Positions 24,308 through 35,874 of a stretch of 64,000 nucleotides of DNA are shown here, in pieces; within the stretch, counting starts at the first letter, position 1, and each line of letters opens with the position of its first letter. The stretch is from contig CM051511.1 of the NCBI GenBank assembly GCA_028015205.1, positions 6,324,001 through 6,388,000 on the forward strand, written 5' to 3'. Made by a program: the position numbers and the translations under genes. The notes below the pieces were generated by a model. It did not search any database and was not told the DNA's origin. It was given only the letters and a program-made list of their open reading frames with translations. Origin of the DNA: Mytilisepta virgata. Lineage: Eukaryota > Mollusca > Bivalvia > Mytilida > Mytilidae.

Positions 24308-25663
24308 ATGGTCTCCAAGAGGAGAGATAGTAGAAAAAGAACACGTGGTACAGAGCTGTACCCAAACAATCCAAATAATTGGACATCAACGGAATTAAAT
24401 GCAAAATTAGCAACTTTAGGCATTAAAATAACGGAAAACTTTACAAAAAAATAATTGAAACGTATTTTCTTGGATAATCAAAAAAGTAGTGCAGAAAGTT
24501 CCGACAATGGAAATACAGAAACAATTAACAGCAGTGCCACTTTGAATGCTTATCAAACATCAAATGAAGAATATGATGTTACTTTTTCATCAGCAATTAC
24601 TCAGAATTCTGAACTTTCCAGCGAAATTCTGACTGCATCTACCTCGCTTATGAGTACCGTCGAGCCAACGCCTTTATCTGTAGCAGGTGCTTCTGCGCAT
24701 CCAAACCACGCATTTCCGGCCAGGGCTGAATGTAATACTCTTGACTATGCTCTTGTTGATAATACATTATAATTATGTCAACAAGTCATTGTCGACAAGC
24801 AAATTCTTTAACCCCGGATCAACATTTCCTGTCAACTCAAACGCAATTGGTGTCCCAAACCCTGGGAGAATTTGTTAAGCACAACCAGATGCCTTTCCCG
24901 AACAGTTTCGGACAACAAGTTACAATCTTTTCCATGCAGAACCAACAAGTACAAATGTCTAAACATGGATAACCCGACACAGCGTTTTCCGGTGTTGATA
25001 TGGTATCTCCAGAAATTCGTATAAAAATTACATCAGGTAAAGACATCAACCTAAACATTCTTCTTCTTCCGAACTATGAAACACCCAATAACCAAAAGTT
25101 TAAAGAGAACGATGACCGCTTAAAAAGAAATTTAATACTTGACAATTTTATCATAGCCTTTGGAAGATATAAAAAAATAATGTGTCAGGTATTTCCAAAC
25201 AGGGCAGAGGAATGTTTTGAATATCAAAATGTTTAGCGCTAAATGTTCTATTATGTTACAAGAACACAACATTAAAAATGACTGGTCTAGGGTTGATTTG
25301 GAGTTAAGACAAATGGTTTGTGCTGGCTCAACACTCAATATGTGCAATTTCTGTTCCTCAACACTTCACAAATCTTCAATGTGTCCAAATAGCAGGAGTT
25401 ATCAGAATTCAAAACATCAAGTTCCTCATCAAGAAAAATATGGAAGAGATATTGTTGTTCACGATGGAATGCAAATTTGCAACAATTTTAATCAACCAAA
25501 AGGTTGTGTTAAGCCTTACTGCCGTTACGGTCATCTGTGTAAAATCTGCAAGAAAAATCATGGAAAGTTTGAATGTTCTACAAATAAAACTATGCCAGAA
25601 ACTCAACAACAGGAACAAAACAAATCAATCTCTACTAGAAAGAACAATACAAAATCAAAATGA
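24308..25663 (+). pseudogene. Gag-like ORF1 of the DIRS/Ngaro-like element
   Basis: ORF1 probably starts at the ATG at 24308 (MVSKRRDSRKRTRG, basic). It has a SAP-like DNA-binding motif (NWTSTELNAKLATLGIKI), then an in-frame TAA at 24452, a Ser/Thr/Asn-rich stretch to 24772 and a frame change to 24775-25236. The third segment, 25217-25663, carries a cysteine/histidine cluster (CNNFNQPKGC, YCRYGHLCKICKKNHGKFEC), the zinc-knuckle arrangement seen in ORF1 proteins of DIRS-like elements. At least one stop and two frameshifts break the protein. Its normal role would be RNA binding and particle formation. Identification rests on the motifs plus the RT immediately downstream. Confidence 0.75.
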
Positions 25664-25684
25664 CTAGAATTTAGTGATACAAAA

Positions 25685-27250
25685 GACCTTCCATCAACAC
25701 CAATAAACATTGAACAACTTGAAATGAAACTTGTAAATCATTCAGATAGGCATTTTGTGAACTTTTATATAATAGTCTTCGTTATGGATTTGTCAAGCTG
25801 GTTTCAAATGTTGATTTACCTAATTTTGAATGTAAAAATTCTTTAACTGCCAGAAAAAATCCTGAAGTAGTCACAAATTTATGACGGGAGAAGGTTGATA
25901 AAGGTTTCTTAAAGGGCCAATTTTCTCAATTCCCTTTTAAAAATTATAGGTTAAGTCCTTTGGGTACTACAACACACAAGTATTAAAAAAACAAAGGCTT
26001 ATAATTGATTTATCTTCTCCTCATAATTTAGATGAGCACTACAGTGTTAATGATTTGATAGATAAAGACCTATGTTCCTTGACATACATTAAAATTGATG
26101 ATGCTATTAATGTGATTCAGAGGTGTGGTACAAAGTCCCCAAGCTGCAAGGTAAATATCTCTCTTCCGATCAAAAAAGAGCAGTGGCATCTTTTTTTGTG
26201 TTAAGTGGAATGACCAGTACCATCATTACGTTCGTTTACCCTTTGGGTGTCGCTCTAATCCCCGTCTGTTTGACTCTTTATCTACTAGTGTGTGCTGAAT
26301 GGCTCAGAACAATTATAATATAAAAGTTATTTTCCATCTATTAGATGACTTTTTAACAATAGACAAACCTTCTGATTGTGGAGAAAGAACAATGGCATTG
26401 TCAAGCTTAATTTTCAACAAACTTAATATTCCTTTGTCATATAAAAAGACTATTGGGCCAGTTTGTGAACTTGAATACCTCGGCATTATCTGGCACACGA
26501 TTAATATGAAGGCTAGACTTCCTTTAGACAAAGTGAACAGAATCACACAATTCATTACTTTTGTTTTGGATAAGAAATCCTGCACTCGTAGAGAACTTGA
26601 ACAATTACTCGGACATCTAAACTTTGCTACAAGAGTAATTCTGCCAGGTCGGGCCTTTGTTACTTACCTCTATAGACTGATGTCTTCTGTCAAAGAGAGT
26701 CACCACTATATTCATTTAAATAAAGAATGCAAATCAGCTAGAATTTCTGTCTACGTGGAATGGAATTAATATGTTCTATGAATCTCATTTAACCTCTGCA
26801 GCGGTCGTGCATTTATTTACGGATGCTTCGTCTACCATCGGTTTTGGAGGTTTTTATCAAAGCAAATGGTTTTGCGACACTTGGCCGAAAGACCTTCCAA
26901 CTATTTCAGATAAAACTCTATCTATTGCTTTTTTGGAGTTATATCCTATCGTCGTGTTAGCTGTTTTATGGGGAAAAGGATGGTCTAAAAAGCGTATTTT
27001 ATTTCACTATAACAATCTAGCGACTGTTATGGTTCTAACTACAGGTCGTTCAAAAGATCCTATAATCATGAAACTGATGAGACGTCTTGTTATGTGTGCA
27101 GCTAAATTTAACTTCGCAATTTACAGCGAGCATTTTCCCGGAAAAATGAACTTAATTGCCGACTCTTTATCTCTTTTGCAGATGAAAAAATTTCATCAGT
27201 TAGCACCAGAGGCAAATAGAGCACAAAAAACTCGGAAGAGATTATTTTGA
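25685..27250 (+). pseudogene. Reverse transcriptase-RNase H of the DIRS/Ngaro-like element
   Basis: The N-terminal RT part at about 25685-26110 reads as a typical DIRS lead-in (LIIDLSSPHNLDEHYSVND) across stops. A frame break at about 26120-26300 interrupts the 'KEQWHLFF...RLPFGCRSNPRLFD' core. The catalytic strand follows in frame from 26299 as LLDDFLTIDKPSDCG, where LLDD replaces the usual YADD-type motif. It then reads CELEYLGIIW to the thumb. RNase H at 26771-27250 shows FTDASSTIGFGG, the catalytic Glu in FLELYPIV and HFPGKMNLIADSLS. A residue usually Asp reads Asn in HYNNLATV. The protein would copy element RNA into DNA, but the breaks make this copy non-functional. Confidence 0.85.
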
Positions 27251-28241
27251 CGTCGCAGTAGACAATTTACAAGCTTTCGCTGTTGCAGATTCAATTAAAG
27301 CTTTATACAATTTGGGATATGAACATTATCTTAAATTCTTACAACTACAAGGATCAACTTGGTCAACTGTCCAGTTACCACCTGTTTCGGAGAACTTATG
27401 ATGCGTTTTATAGCTTTTTGCAAAACTCATAAACATCTGAGATATTCTACAATAAAATCTTACTTATGTGGTATACGTTTCTTTTACTTACGAAAAGGGG
27501 TTTTTAATCCATTAAAGAACTTTGTTGGTAAACCATTACAAAATTTAAAATCAGTATTAGTGGGTTTGAAAAAGAAGCATGCCATTATGCCTAAGATAAT
27601 TCGTTTACTTATAACTTTTGATATTTTACACAGAATGTGTTTTTTACAACGCAATTGTATTTTTGATAGTTTTACAGATGTTTTAATAGAAGCTGCATTT
27701 GTAACCGTTTTTTTTTTGGTTTTTAAGATGTGGTGAATTTACTGTTCATGATACAAGAAAATTTGATCCTGAATTAAATTTGTGTCTTAGTGATGTTCAA
27801 ATATCAAATGACTGTATTTTTGTGTACCTGAAAAAATCTAAGACTGACCCTTTTAGATATGGTATTACTATTCCTTTGTTCAAAAACTCTTCAGATATAT
27901 GTCCTGGTATTGTATTACAAAAATACTATAGACTAAGAAAGAGTATTTTTAGCAATTCTGAGTTCTTTTTTATTACTAATAAATGTGATCCACTATAAAG
28001 AAACCTTTTCATTTCTCATGTAAAATGTACATTAGACAAATTAGGATTATCTAGTAATAAGTATAACGGTCATTCATTCAGGAGTGGTTCTTCAACTACT
28101 GCCCACAAAACACGAATGGAAGATCATCTTATTCAAACTTTAGGACGATAGTCCTCAGATTGCTATACTAAATATATTCATACATCTCCAGATATACTTA
28201 GACAAGCTCAAATTCAAATGACCTCTACTTTGAACAATTAA
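27251..28241 (+). pseudogene. Tyrosine recombinase of the DIRS/Ngaro-like element
   Basis: Starting near ADSIKALYNLGYEHYLKF, the sequence has an N-terminal SAM-like part (LRYSTIKSYLCGIRFFYLRK), then the catalytic-domain entry RCGEFTVHDTRKF after a frameshift at about 27725. Next come LKKSKTDPFRYG, the HxxR motif in NGHSFRSGSSTTA near 28067, and the nucleophile region SSDCYTKYIHTS near 28155. The Trp usual in LGRW before it is a TAG stop (28149-28151), and another stop lies near 27996. The family joins circular element DNA to the genome by site-specific recombination. This copy carries at least one frameshift and two stops. Confidence 0.85.
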
Positions 28242-28289
28242 CATTTGTACTGACAGCAAAGAGTGGATTAGTTTTTTTTTAATTTTTTG

Positions 28290-28373
28290 TCATAGGGAAT
28301 GACAGTATGAGTCTGGTTCTTGCTTCTATTTTTTCACGCTATATAATTTGTCTAGAAAAAGTGAAGTCATAAA
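28290..28373 (+). repeat. Split direct repeat B1
   Basis: GGGAATGACAGTATGAGTCT through ATAATTTGTCTAG and TGAAGTCATAAA matches 29824-29893 (B2). B1 is followed at once by A2, as expected for split direct repeats. Confidence 0.8.
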
Positions 28374-28578
28374 ATTAAAATTATGTATCATAATTGGAGT
28401 TTATAACGAACTTTGTCAGCTCACTCTATTGGGTAGTTATATTTCTTTGCACACGGTCGATGACGTCCCAATGCACAGTCCATTCTAATCTAATTTTGCT
28501 ACGTCATTACTTCACACGATGTTTGCGTATGATAAGTGTCTACAAGTCACACATTAACTTCTATTGTTTTGGTCACCT
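28374..28578 (+). repeat. Split direct repeat A2
   Basis: Near-identical to 23960-24172. It contains TGACGTC and CTACGTCATTAC, the latter shared with A1. Divergence begins after TTGGTCA. Confidence 0.85.
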
Positions 28579-28728
28579 TTTTGCCACCACCTCCCCGCCA
28601 CTCTTCAAGGCTGTCAGTACCATGGCGACTTTCATTAAATTTTTGTATTTAAGTTTTGTATTTGTTGTAACATTGCTTAATGTTTCAATTATGTACCTGC
28701 TGTTTAATATTTTGACCTAATTTTTATT

Positions 28729-29259
28729 ACCATGCTGACGTATGGCCTTAGTACTCTTTTTGATACCATACTAACGTATGGTCTAAATACCTCATTTTGA
28801 CACCATACTGACGTATGATCTAATTATCTTTATTTTGGCACCATACTGACGCATGGTTTAAATAACCCCCTTTTATCCATACTGACGTATGGTTTAAATT
28901 ACCTCTTTTGATCCATACTGACGTATGGTCTTCGTACTTTACTTTTGATACCATACTAACGTATGGTCTAAACACCTTCTTTTGACACCATACTGACGTA
29001 TGGTCTAAACACCTCCTTTGATACCATACTGACGTATGGTCTAAATATCTCATTTTGACACCATACTGACGTATGGTTTAGATTACCTATTTTTGATACC
29101 ATACTGACGTATGGTCTAAGAACCTCTTTTTGACACCATACTGACGTATGGTTTAAGTACCTCATTTTGATACCATACTGACGTATGGTCCAAGTACCTC
29201 ATTTATACCATACTGACGTATGGTCTAAAGCATTTTATTTTTTTTTACCAACGTATGGT
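28729..29259. repeat. 15-unit array of the palindrome ACCATACTGACGTATGGT, period ~37 bp
   Basis: The 18-base near-palindrome begins at 28729, 28765, 28802, 28840, 28876, 28912, 28950, 28987, 29023, 29060, 29098, 29135, 29172, 29207 and, degenerate, 29247. Spacing is 35-40 bp. Spacers are AT-rich and alike (a 'tctaaatacctcattttga' type). Each unit contains TGACGTA, a CREB/ATF-like half palindrome. It lies between A2 and B2 of the retrotransposon. The two minus-strand open frames at 28820-29165 are translations of the array. Confidence 0.95.
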
Positions 29260-29823
29260 TTACATTTTCCCATTGTTGGTACAATACTGACTTATGAACT
29301 TATAATATTTATTTATGTTAAAGTCTTACCTTTTTCTTTATTTTATGAATGCCTATTTCGATACAAAATTTTAGTCAATCTCTAAAAAATTTATCTGAAT
29401 TCCAAGTTTCAAGATTTAGCTAGAGTTATCTCCCTTTGCATATGGAGATAGAACATTATACGTTATTGGTTTTTTCTGTGCAGTTGTATAAGTCCCCAGT
29501 AAATAAATTTACATGTTTTATATTCTTGAATAAATAATAGTTTAGTACTTAGTTTTTGTATATATTAGTACGCTTCTCGTCGTACTCATTTATTACAAAC
29601 TGCAGACAAGTGTTAATTAGGAATTGAGGTTTGGGTTTATGCATATGAGACAGCAACTCTAAGCACGAATTATCAATTCTGTGTTTAAAGAGTAGATATG
29701 GGGTAAATGAAAGAGACATTAACTTGATATTAGATATAACCAATACTAGCTTGTATGTAGTTTTTATAGCTCATTGGACCACTGTTGAAAATCTAGAAGG
29801 GTCAACATCTTGCAAATTTTGGT

Positions 29824-29893
29824 TTAGGGAATGACAGTATGAGTCTGGTTCTTGCTTCTATTTTTTCATGCTATATAATTTGTCTAGTGACTG
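29824..29893 (+). repeat. Split direct repeat B2, 3' end of the element
   Basis: It repeats B1 from GGGAATGACAGTATGAGTCT to GAAGTCATAAA, with a few changes near its end (CTAGTGACTGAAG against CTAGAAAAAGTGAAG). The sequence beyond (CGGTTGATTT) is not shared and is taken as flank. Confidence 0.75.
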
Positions 29894-29899
29894 AAGTCA

Positions 29900-30925
29900 T
29901 AAACGGTTGATTTCTTTTCTAAAATATAGCAAGATATTATGACCAAAATATAAAAGAAATGCTGTTTTAGACTTTTGAACGCTCTTTCTCTTTCTGATGT
30001 GAATTTAATTCCTTTACCAAAGTGTTTATATTACAACCTTCAGAAGTATTTTAATGAACAGGTTGACTATAAAATTTTACGATTTACAGGGCGGATTTAC
30101 TGGCTATACTCCTTTTAATAAATATAAATATTGTTACTGGAATTTCTTTCATTCAACGTTCGTCTCAATTAATGACAAGACAAAAATAGTTTGAACGGTA
30201 CCGTTTTATCAGAAATAAATTCAAAATTCCTCCACGCTTCAATTGTTTTGTATCGTGGTCCATGTTAGTATAATGATTATTTACAATGGTTGCAAAATTA
30301 GCATGTATTATTACATTGATGATGGTGATTTATCGTAATTTCCAGTGAAAATAAATTCGATATTTTCACTCAGTGAAAGGTCGGTTTTTATTTAACGTCG
30401 TCAAGGGCGTTACTAACAAATGACGTTTGTCAAGTCTGGTAAGGTGTCAAGTCCGGTGAGGTGTCAATTCCAGAAGGATGAAATCTAACTAAAGATATCC
30501 AGTCTCATACACGAGATAGAAACTTCGTATCGGCCTATCAATTCCTGATGACGACGGTGAAACTTTTGGAGTGATGAAAATAACTTATTTCATAGATACA
30601 GCATAAAGGTAGAAAGTGCAAAGTCGACTTACCTGTTCCACATCTAAAGTTAGAACCGTCTAGAATGATTCTAAGGTAAATTTACGCTCTATGTATTTGT
30701 ATGTAGTACCAAATGCTGAGAATTACTTTAGAAGCAACTTTACAAATCTTACAGTCTAAATATTTCACCGTATCATGTACTAGTATATCGCGTACATGTT
30801 CCACATCTAAAGTGGAAATCAAAACTTTTCTTTAGACTGCATTAATTAAGGATGCCTATATGTATATGACTGTGGTAATTTATTTACCTATCTATTTAAT
30901 TGTTCTGCACTTATTTATGTGATAC
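29900..30925. other. Intergenic, no gene seen
   Basis: A short GTTCCACATCTAAAGT motif occurs at about 30644 and again at about 30797. No exon is supported. Confidence 0.4.
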
Positions 30926-30934
30926 ATCGAAAAA

Positions 30935-31450
30935 AAATTTAAACATAGGACCCTATGAGAAATTTACTAAAAGATCTTCTGGTCTGATACCAGAAGTTGG
31001 CCAATTGGAACAAAACTTAGCAACGATGGTCCTTAGGTGGTCCTCTTTCAGAATTATATCCGATGACCCTGCTTGTCGTCCAAGATGGCCACCAGAGCGA
31101 AAATTAGTTTAACATAGGACCCTATGGGAATTTTACTTAAAGATTTTCTTGTCTGAAACAACTTGGACAATTGAAACACAACTTGGCAGATATGGTCCTT
31201 AGGTGGTCCTCTTTCATTAATATATCCGATGACCCCACCTTCATCCAAGATAACTGCCAGAGCCAAACTTAGTTTAACATAGGACCCTATAAGAAATTTA
31301 CTTAAAGATCGTCTTGTCTGAAACGACTTCGCCAATTGGAACAAAACTTGGCAAAAATGGTCCTTAAGTGGTCTTCTTTCAGAATTGTATCCGATGACCG
31401 CACCCGTTAAAGATCTTCTTGGCCAATTGGAAAAAAAACTTGGCAGCATA
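30935..31450 (-). repeat. Three tandem ~165 bp dispersed-repeat units, inverted orientation
   Basis: TTTAACATAGGACCCTATG occurs at about 30940, 31111 and 31274, each followed by a GGCCAATTGGAACAAAACTT-like and a TGGTCCTTAGGTGGTCCTCT-like block. These are the reverse complement of the units at 4676-5625. The 147-residue minus-strand frame at 31054-31497 is a translation of these units and shows the matching internal repetition. Confidence 0.75.
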
Positions 31451-31499
31451 CTAGATAAATCAGTCATGGAAATGATATGAAAAACTTCCGGATTCATTT

Positions 31500-32600
31500 C
31501 AAAGTTATTGTAATTTGTATTATTATGGAATATAACTAACAGAGTACTAGTAGTTCATTTACCCATATGAAACCCTGCTCACATGGGTATTAACATAACA
31601 GGGCACTTTGTCAGTGATAGCTGTAGTTGGCAAAGTGATTGTTCACAGCTTATTTGGTGCAATAAATTATTTATGTTTGTAAAAAAAACGGCACAAAATA
31701 CAACACTTGTTAAAAAAGTGTGTTCTTACTTTAAACACGACAAGGGTCGTACCTAGTTGGAAGGGGGTATCAAATAAAATGTGTTATTCAAAACTTCATC
31801 CTGTTACATGGTAATGAAGTAGAAAGGCTAAAAAGTTAATGTAAACTATAGGGATGTCACTAATGTATCGCAATCTGTCATAAAACTTGTAATTCATTGA
31901 ACAAATTTTAAAATAAAATTTCGAATAAGAATTATATTCGGACACGAGCAAAAGGTTTCAGTATTGCATTAACTTTTCCCCCTAATGTTTTTCATTCTGA
32001 AATCAGCAAGTTCTCTACAGCACATGTACTCACCAGCATCGTTGAACCGGATTGCTAGTACCGTTTGAAGAGTATGGATATCGTGCTCTGGTGAACGTTA
32101 TAAAGTCTAGCGACTGCATTCTGTGATTCACTGGCCTGCAGACAACCAATCATGATGTTCCGGGTAGCTGTGTCTATTCTTGGAAAATCGTAGCAGGGTT
32201 CAGAAACAATTTAACCACTGAATTCAATCAAACGGTTAGGTGTCTTATATAACCATTACATCCGCTTAAAGATAAGCCATGAATCGCATGTGCAACTACC
32301 TACTTATTCCTTACTCCTTCCTCGGGCATCGTTACACATGCTGACCAGAAAAGGTCACGTGTGATCAACAGCCACTATCAGGATTTTAAATTCAATTATC
32401 GGAAATTTAAATTTTAACATAACCAGGTTTTCATGTCTTGAAACAAATTTGGATGTTGGGAGAGTATAGTAGCAAATAGAATTGTTGAATTTTATCTTAA
32501 GTAACTAATTTCTACTGGATGCCAAGCCACTTGCTAAAAACCATAAAACTTATGACCCTGACATGTAGTGGTATTGAAATTTTGGTGGCGGTCAAAATTT
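31500..32600. other. Intergenic, no gene seen
   Basis: No repeat or exon recognised. It may include the unrecognised 5' part of the non-LTR retrotransposon that follows. Confidence 0.4.
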
Positions 32601-32639
32601 TATTATCCGAATTACACAATCTTTTCGCCATCTAAATTT

Positions 32640-33276
32640 TCATGGTACTACAGAGTCTGGGTGTTAAATTAACGAATTTGTGCGATTTTATAAGCAATAT
32701 TTCGATACAAATTAATACACGACTCTTACACAAATGCGTCGACCTTGATTCAAGAGTGAAAAGGGTCAGTGGACATTTAAATGTACACAGTGAGGAATTG
32801 ACTACATGCCTTAATCTCCCAAAAAATTCTGGAAGCAATTAAACATCTCTAGGATATAGTTCCAAAAAATCGGATGGTGCAAGTATTGTTTTGAATATAG
32901 CCAGAAAAACATGTCATAATTTAACAGAAATAGCGAATCATTTTAACACCTTTTTCACCACTGTTGCTTCTTCTCTAGTCGATAAATTACCACCAGCTCC
33001 TAGGATATTTGATTTTGATTCCACACTCTTTAAGCAATTCTATAAAAAAGTTACCAATAATAATCTTCAACTAAAATTAACACCAGTAAATTAAGACGTT
33101 ATATACAAAGAACTCTGCAGTCTAAACTCGTTCAAGAGTACAGGAATTGATAACATTCCTGTGAGGTTCATAAAACATGGAGCGAGCGCTCTAGCTAAAC
33201 CGATTACCTACGTGGTAAATCTGTCCATTAATCTGGAATAGTACAAGAGGAACTCAAAGTAGCTAAAGTGAAATCT
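32640..33276 (+). pseudogene. Non-LTR retrotransposon (LINE) ORF2, 5' fragment before an insertion
   Basis: Broken frames read HLNVHSEELTTCLNLPKNSGSN (stop), SSKKSDGASIVLN, then LTEIANHFNTFFTTVASSLV. The last is the linker just before the RT domain in jockey/CR1-like LINEs, where 'IA..FN.FF..V' is typical. After a stop it continues as SLNSFKSTGIDNIPVRFIKH, the first RT block. The reading then meets VAKVKSLY and is cut at about 33276 by foreign sequence. Stops at 32840 and about 33092, and others, show decay. Confidence 0.75.
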
Positions 33277-34541
33277 TTATATAACTAGATGTCAAGTATT
33301 TTGTGATCAAATACAATGTCTTCTCCGTCTCCGCACGTATCTATTTGTTCGTCGGATTCTCCGCGTGTTGTAAAAGGTCAGAAAGTAAAAAGATTATTTG
33401 GTTCCTGCGTCCTGTCTGGAACTACCCGCGTCTAGATCCAAGTTAACAATACAAAACTTAAGAGCCAAAAGAATACATGACATACTTTATGCCATATTCA
33501 TCAAGGGTGTAATCTACTAGATGATCAGTTGGTGCCATAGAAGAAATCAGAAGCAAGAAGAATGGTGATGGCACAATTATCATTATACTTTAATTAATAA
33601 ACAAATTGAAGAAAAAACTTCAATAACATTAATGTAAATAAATCTCACTTGAGTCCAATATGCGGAAAAAAGATAAAATATAAAATATTCAAACTACATA
33701 ACGTTAAGAGATTGAAAGATAAAAATAGATCCACATCTGCACACGTCATAACTGTAGGTTATACTGAAAACTATTTATAACTTAAAATAATATTGTGTAC
33801 ACTGTCTAGGCGAAGTGAATTAATCCAACATGTAAATGTTTGTGATAACAAATGAATTGAATGCTTTACAAATTATTTACTTGATATCAATAAATATTCA
33901 TATACAGTATACGTTTATATTTTCAATCTTTTGATCCGGGAATTATCAGCACTGCACATGATCGACTTTTCTATAAATAGCACAATGCAAAGTAAACGAG
34001 AATTAAATTCCCTTTTTATAAATATAACAAGAAAATTCATTGGTGCACGCACCAAATATTTGGGCCTTTAAAAAATGTTTTCTTTTTTTTATGTGACACA
34101 TTTATATATGTAAAATGTGTAGTTTCAATGTTCTTCATTCCCGGTTATTAATATAGAATTTAAATCTTTCTCATCTATAGATCTGGAGATTTATAATGTT
34201 TATATATAATATAAAGAGTGAACACGTCTTAACTTTCTTGATCCAAGGACCATTCCACACAATTTTAAAGGGACCATTCAAAAACCACTACACTAAAGTT
34301 CGGTTGAACTGGGACTAATATACACAGGGATACGTCACTGACGATTTTCCTATATTTTCTATGTCGTGCTATAATTAACAGTAAATCGACATGTTTTTAC
34401 ATTCTTTAGATGACAATATAAAGAGTTTATATTTCAATTTTCAAAGCATAACACCGAGTAGTTTCTTCAAACGAGCCAAACCAAATTTGTGACGGACATC
34501 TAAAGTGAAAACTGTATGTCTCCACTCCATGGAGGAGACAT
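33277..34541. mobile_element. 1.26 kb insertion inside the LINE, ending in a hairpin
   Basis: The LINE frame ...VKSLY stops at AAATCTTTATATA and resumes as KKNSRSEVGNYRPVTIL from AAAAAGAACAG at 34542, so the bases between are an insertion at a TATA-rich site. The right end is a 9 bp stem, TATGTCTCC/GGAGACATA at about 34515-34542, around a CTCCATGGAG loop. The interior is non-coding and AT-rich. A terminal hairpin without long TIRs suggests a Helentron-like non-autonomous element, but I could not prove the class. Confidence 0.6.
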
Positions 34542-35870
34542 AAAAAGAACAGTAGATCAGAAGTAGGAAACTATAGACCAGTAACCATTCTTTGCATCAT
34601 ATATAAAATTCTTGAAAAAGCGGTGTATAAACAACTAGAGGCACAATTGCTCCAACATAATCTACAGTATCAATTTCAGTCCGGTTTTAGAAGTTCGTAT
34701 TCAACTGATACTTGTCTTATCCATCTATATGATCACATTAAATCACAAACATCAAAAGGATTATTTACAGAGATGGTTATGATAGACTTACAAAAAGCCT
34801 TTGACAGAGTTGACCATCAAATACTATGCCAAAAATTAAGAACTATAGGCGCTAAAATTGTCAAATGGTTTGAATCATACCTATCAAGGAAACAACTTGT
34901 AAATATAAACGGGACGGAATCTGAACTCCTAAATATATCTTGTGGAGTCCCCAGTGAAGCATAATAGGACCTCTGCTTTTCCTGTATTATGTCAATGATA
35001 TGTCTATCAGTATTCAATCTGACTGCATACTCTTACTTTCTGCCGATGACAGCACCGTAATATTTTGCCATAAGGACCTCGACCTTATCGCACATAAATT
35101 AGGAAAGGCACTTGAGTCTTGTAGCAAATGGGTCGTTGACAATAAGCTATCTTTACATTTAGGCAAAACAGAATTCATTATCTTTGGTCCGAAACGTAAA
35201 CTGAAAAAAAAAAAAAAAAAATACTAATTATAAAATACAGTGTAACGATCGTGTTATTGAATCACAGCTTAGGCATAGACATAGATCAAAACTCATCAGG
35301 AGAAACTACAGTTAATTCCATAATCAAAATGGTAAATTCTAGATTAAAATTTACGTACCGTAAAACAAGCTGCTTGTCAACAAAAACTCGCAAAACTCTT
35401 ACGACGGCTTTAATCCAATGTCATTTTGGCTATTCCTGCTCTTCATGGTATGCCGGAGAATCGCAAATCTTAAAAAACAAACTTCAGATTGCCCAGAACA
35501 AAACGGTAAGATTTATAAAAAAAAAAACTTAGATCCAAGATCAAGTGTTCGCCAGCCAGAAATATCAAGTGTTGGATTTTTAACTATAGAAAATAGAGTA
35601 AAACAATTAAGATTAGGACACGTACATAAAATCTACAACAACAAATGTCCGGCATATTTAAAAGATAATTTTATAAACTTTAATGAACACCATGGATTTA
35701 ATACAAGATCTAGCCAACTGAAGTTTGTTGTTCCTAAAATTAAAGGAGTGGACTCTTCATCTTTTTTCTTTAGTGCTATTTAAGATTGGAATGCGCTTCC
35801 AAATAGCATAAAATCAATAAAAGACCACGATGGTTTTAAAACTGCATTAAAAAACATCTGAAAAATTAGT
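34542..35870 (+). pseudogene. Non-LTR retrotransposon (LINE) reverse transcriptase, main part
   Basis: The RT domain reads NYRPVTIL, FQSGFRSSYSTDTCLIHLYD, MIDLQKAFDRVDHQILC, SCGVP, FLYYVNDM and then SADDSTVIF. The catalytic Asp pair is present, but the preceding residue is Ser-Ala rather than Tyr-Ala. A frameshift and stop fall in the SCGVP(QGS) block near 34960, and an A-run near 35205-35221 breaks the frame again. The C-terminal part ends FNTRSSQLKFVVPKIKG ... DWNALPNSIKSIKDHDGFKT, the tail typical of jockey/CR1/L2-like elements. The protein would perform target-primed reverse transcription. This copy is dead. Confidence 0.85.
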
Positions 35871-35874
35871 TAAC

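Larger units (their letters stand above)
23960..29893 (+). mobile_element. Degenerate tyrosine-recombinase retrotransposon (DIRS/Ngaro-like)
   Basis: In order: direct-repeat part A1 (23960-24172), a Gag-like ORF1 with SAP-like and zinc-knuckle regions, reverse transcriptase, RNase H and tyrosine recombinase, then B1 (28290-28373), A2 (28374-28578), a palindrome array (28729-29259) and B2 (29824-29893). Tyrosine recombinase in place of integrase together with A1...B1-A2...B2 split direct repeats defines the Ngaro/PAT side of the DIRS order. I see no methyltransferase domain between RNase H and recombinase, which favours Ngaro. Several frameshifts and stops show that this copy is inactive. Confidence 0.85.

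Noticed and set aside
28729..29259. CRISPR-like array (palindromic repeats with ~19 bp spacers)
   Set aside because: Spacers are similar to one another, not unique. The DNA is eukaryotic with SINEs and spliced genes, and the array lies inside a retrotransposon with no cas genes.
31054..31497. 147-residue minus-strand ORF
   Set aside because: It translates three tandem dispersed-repeat units and shows matching internal repetition; no start or splice context.
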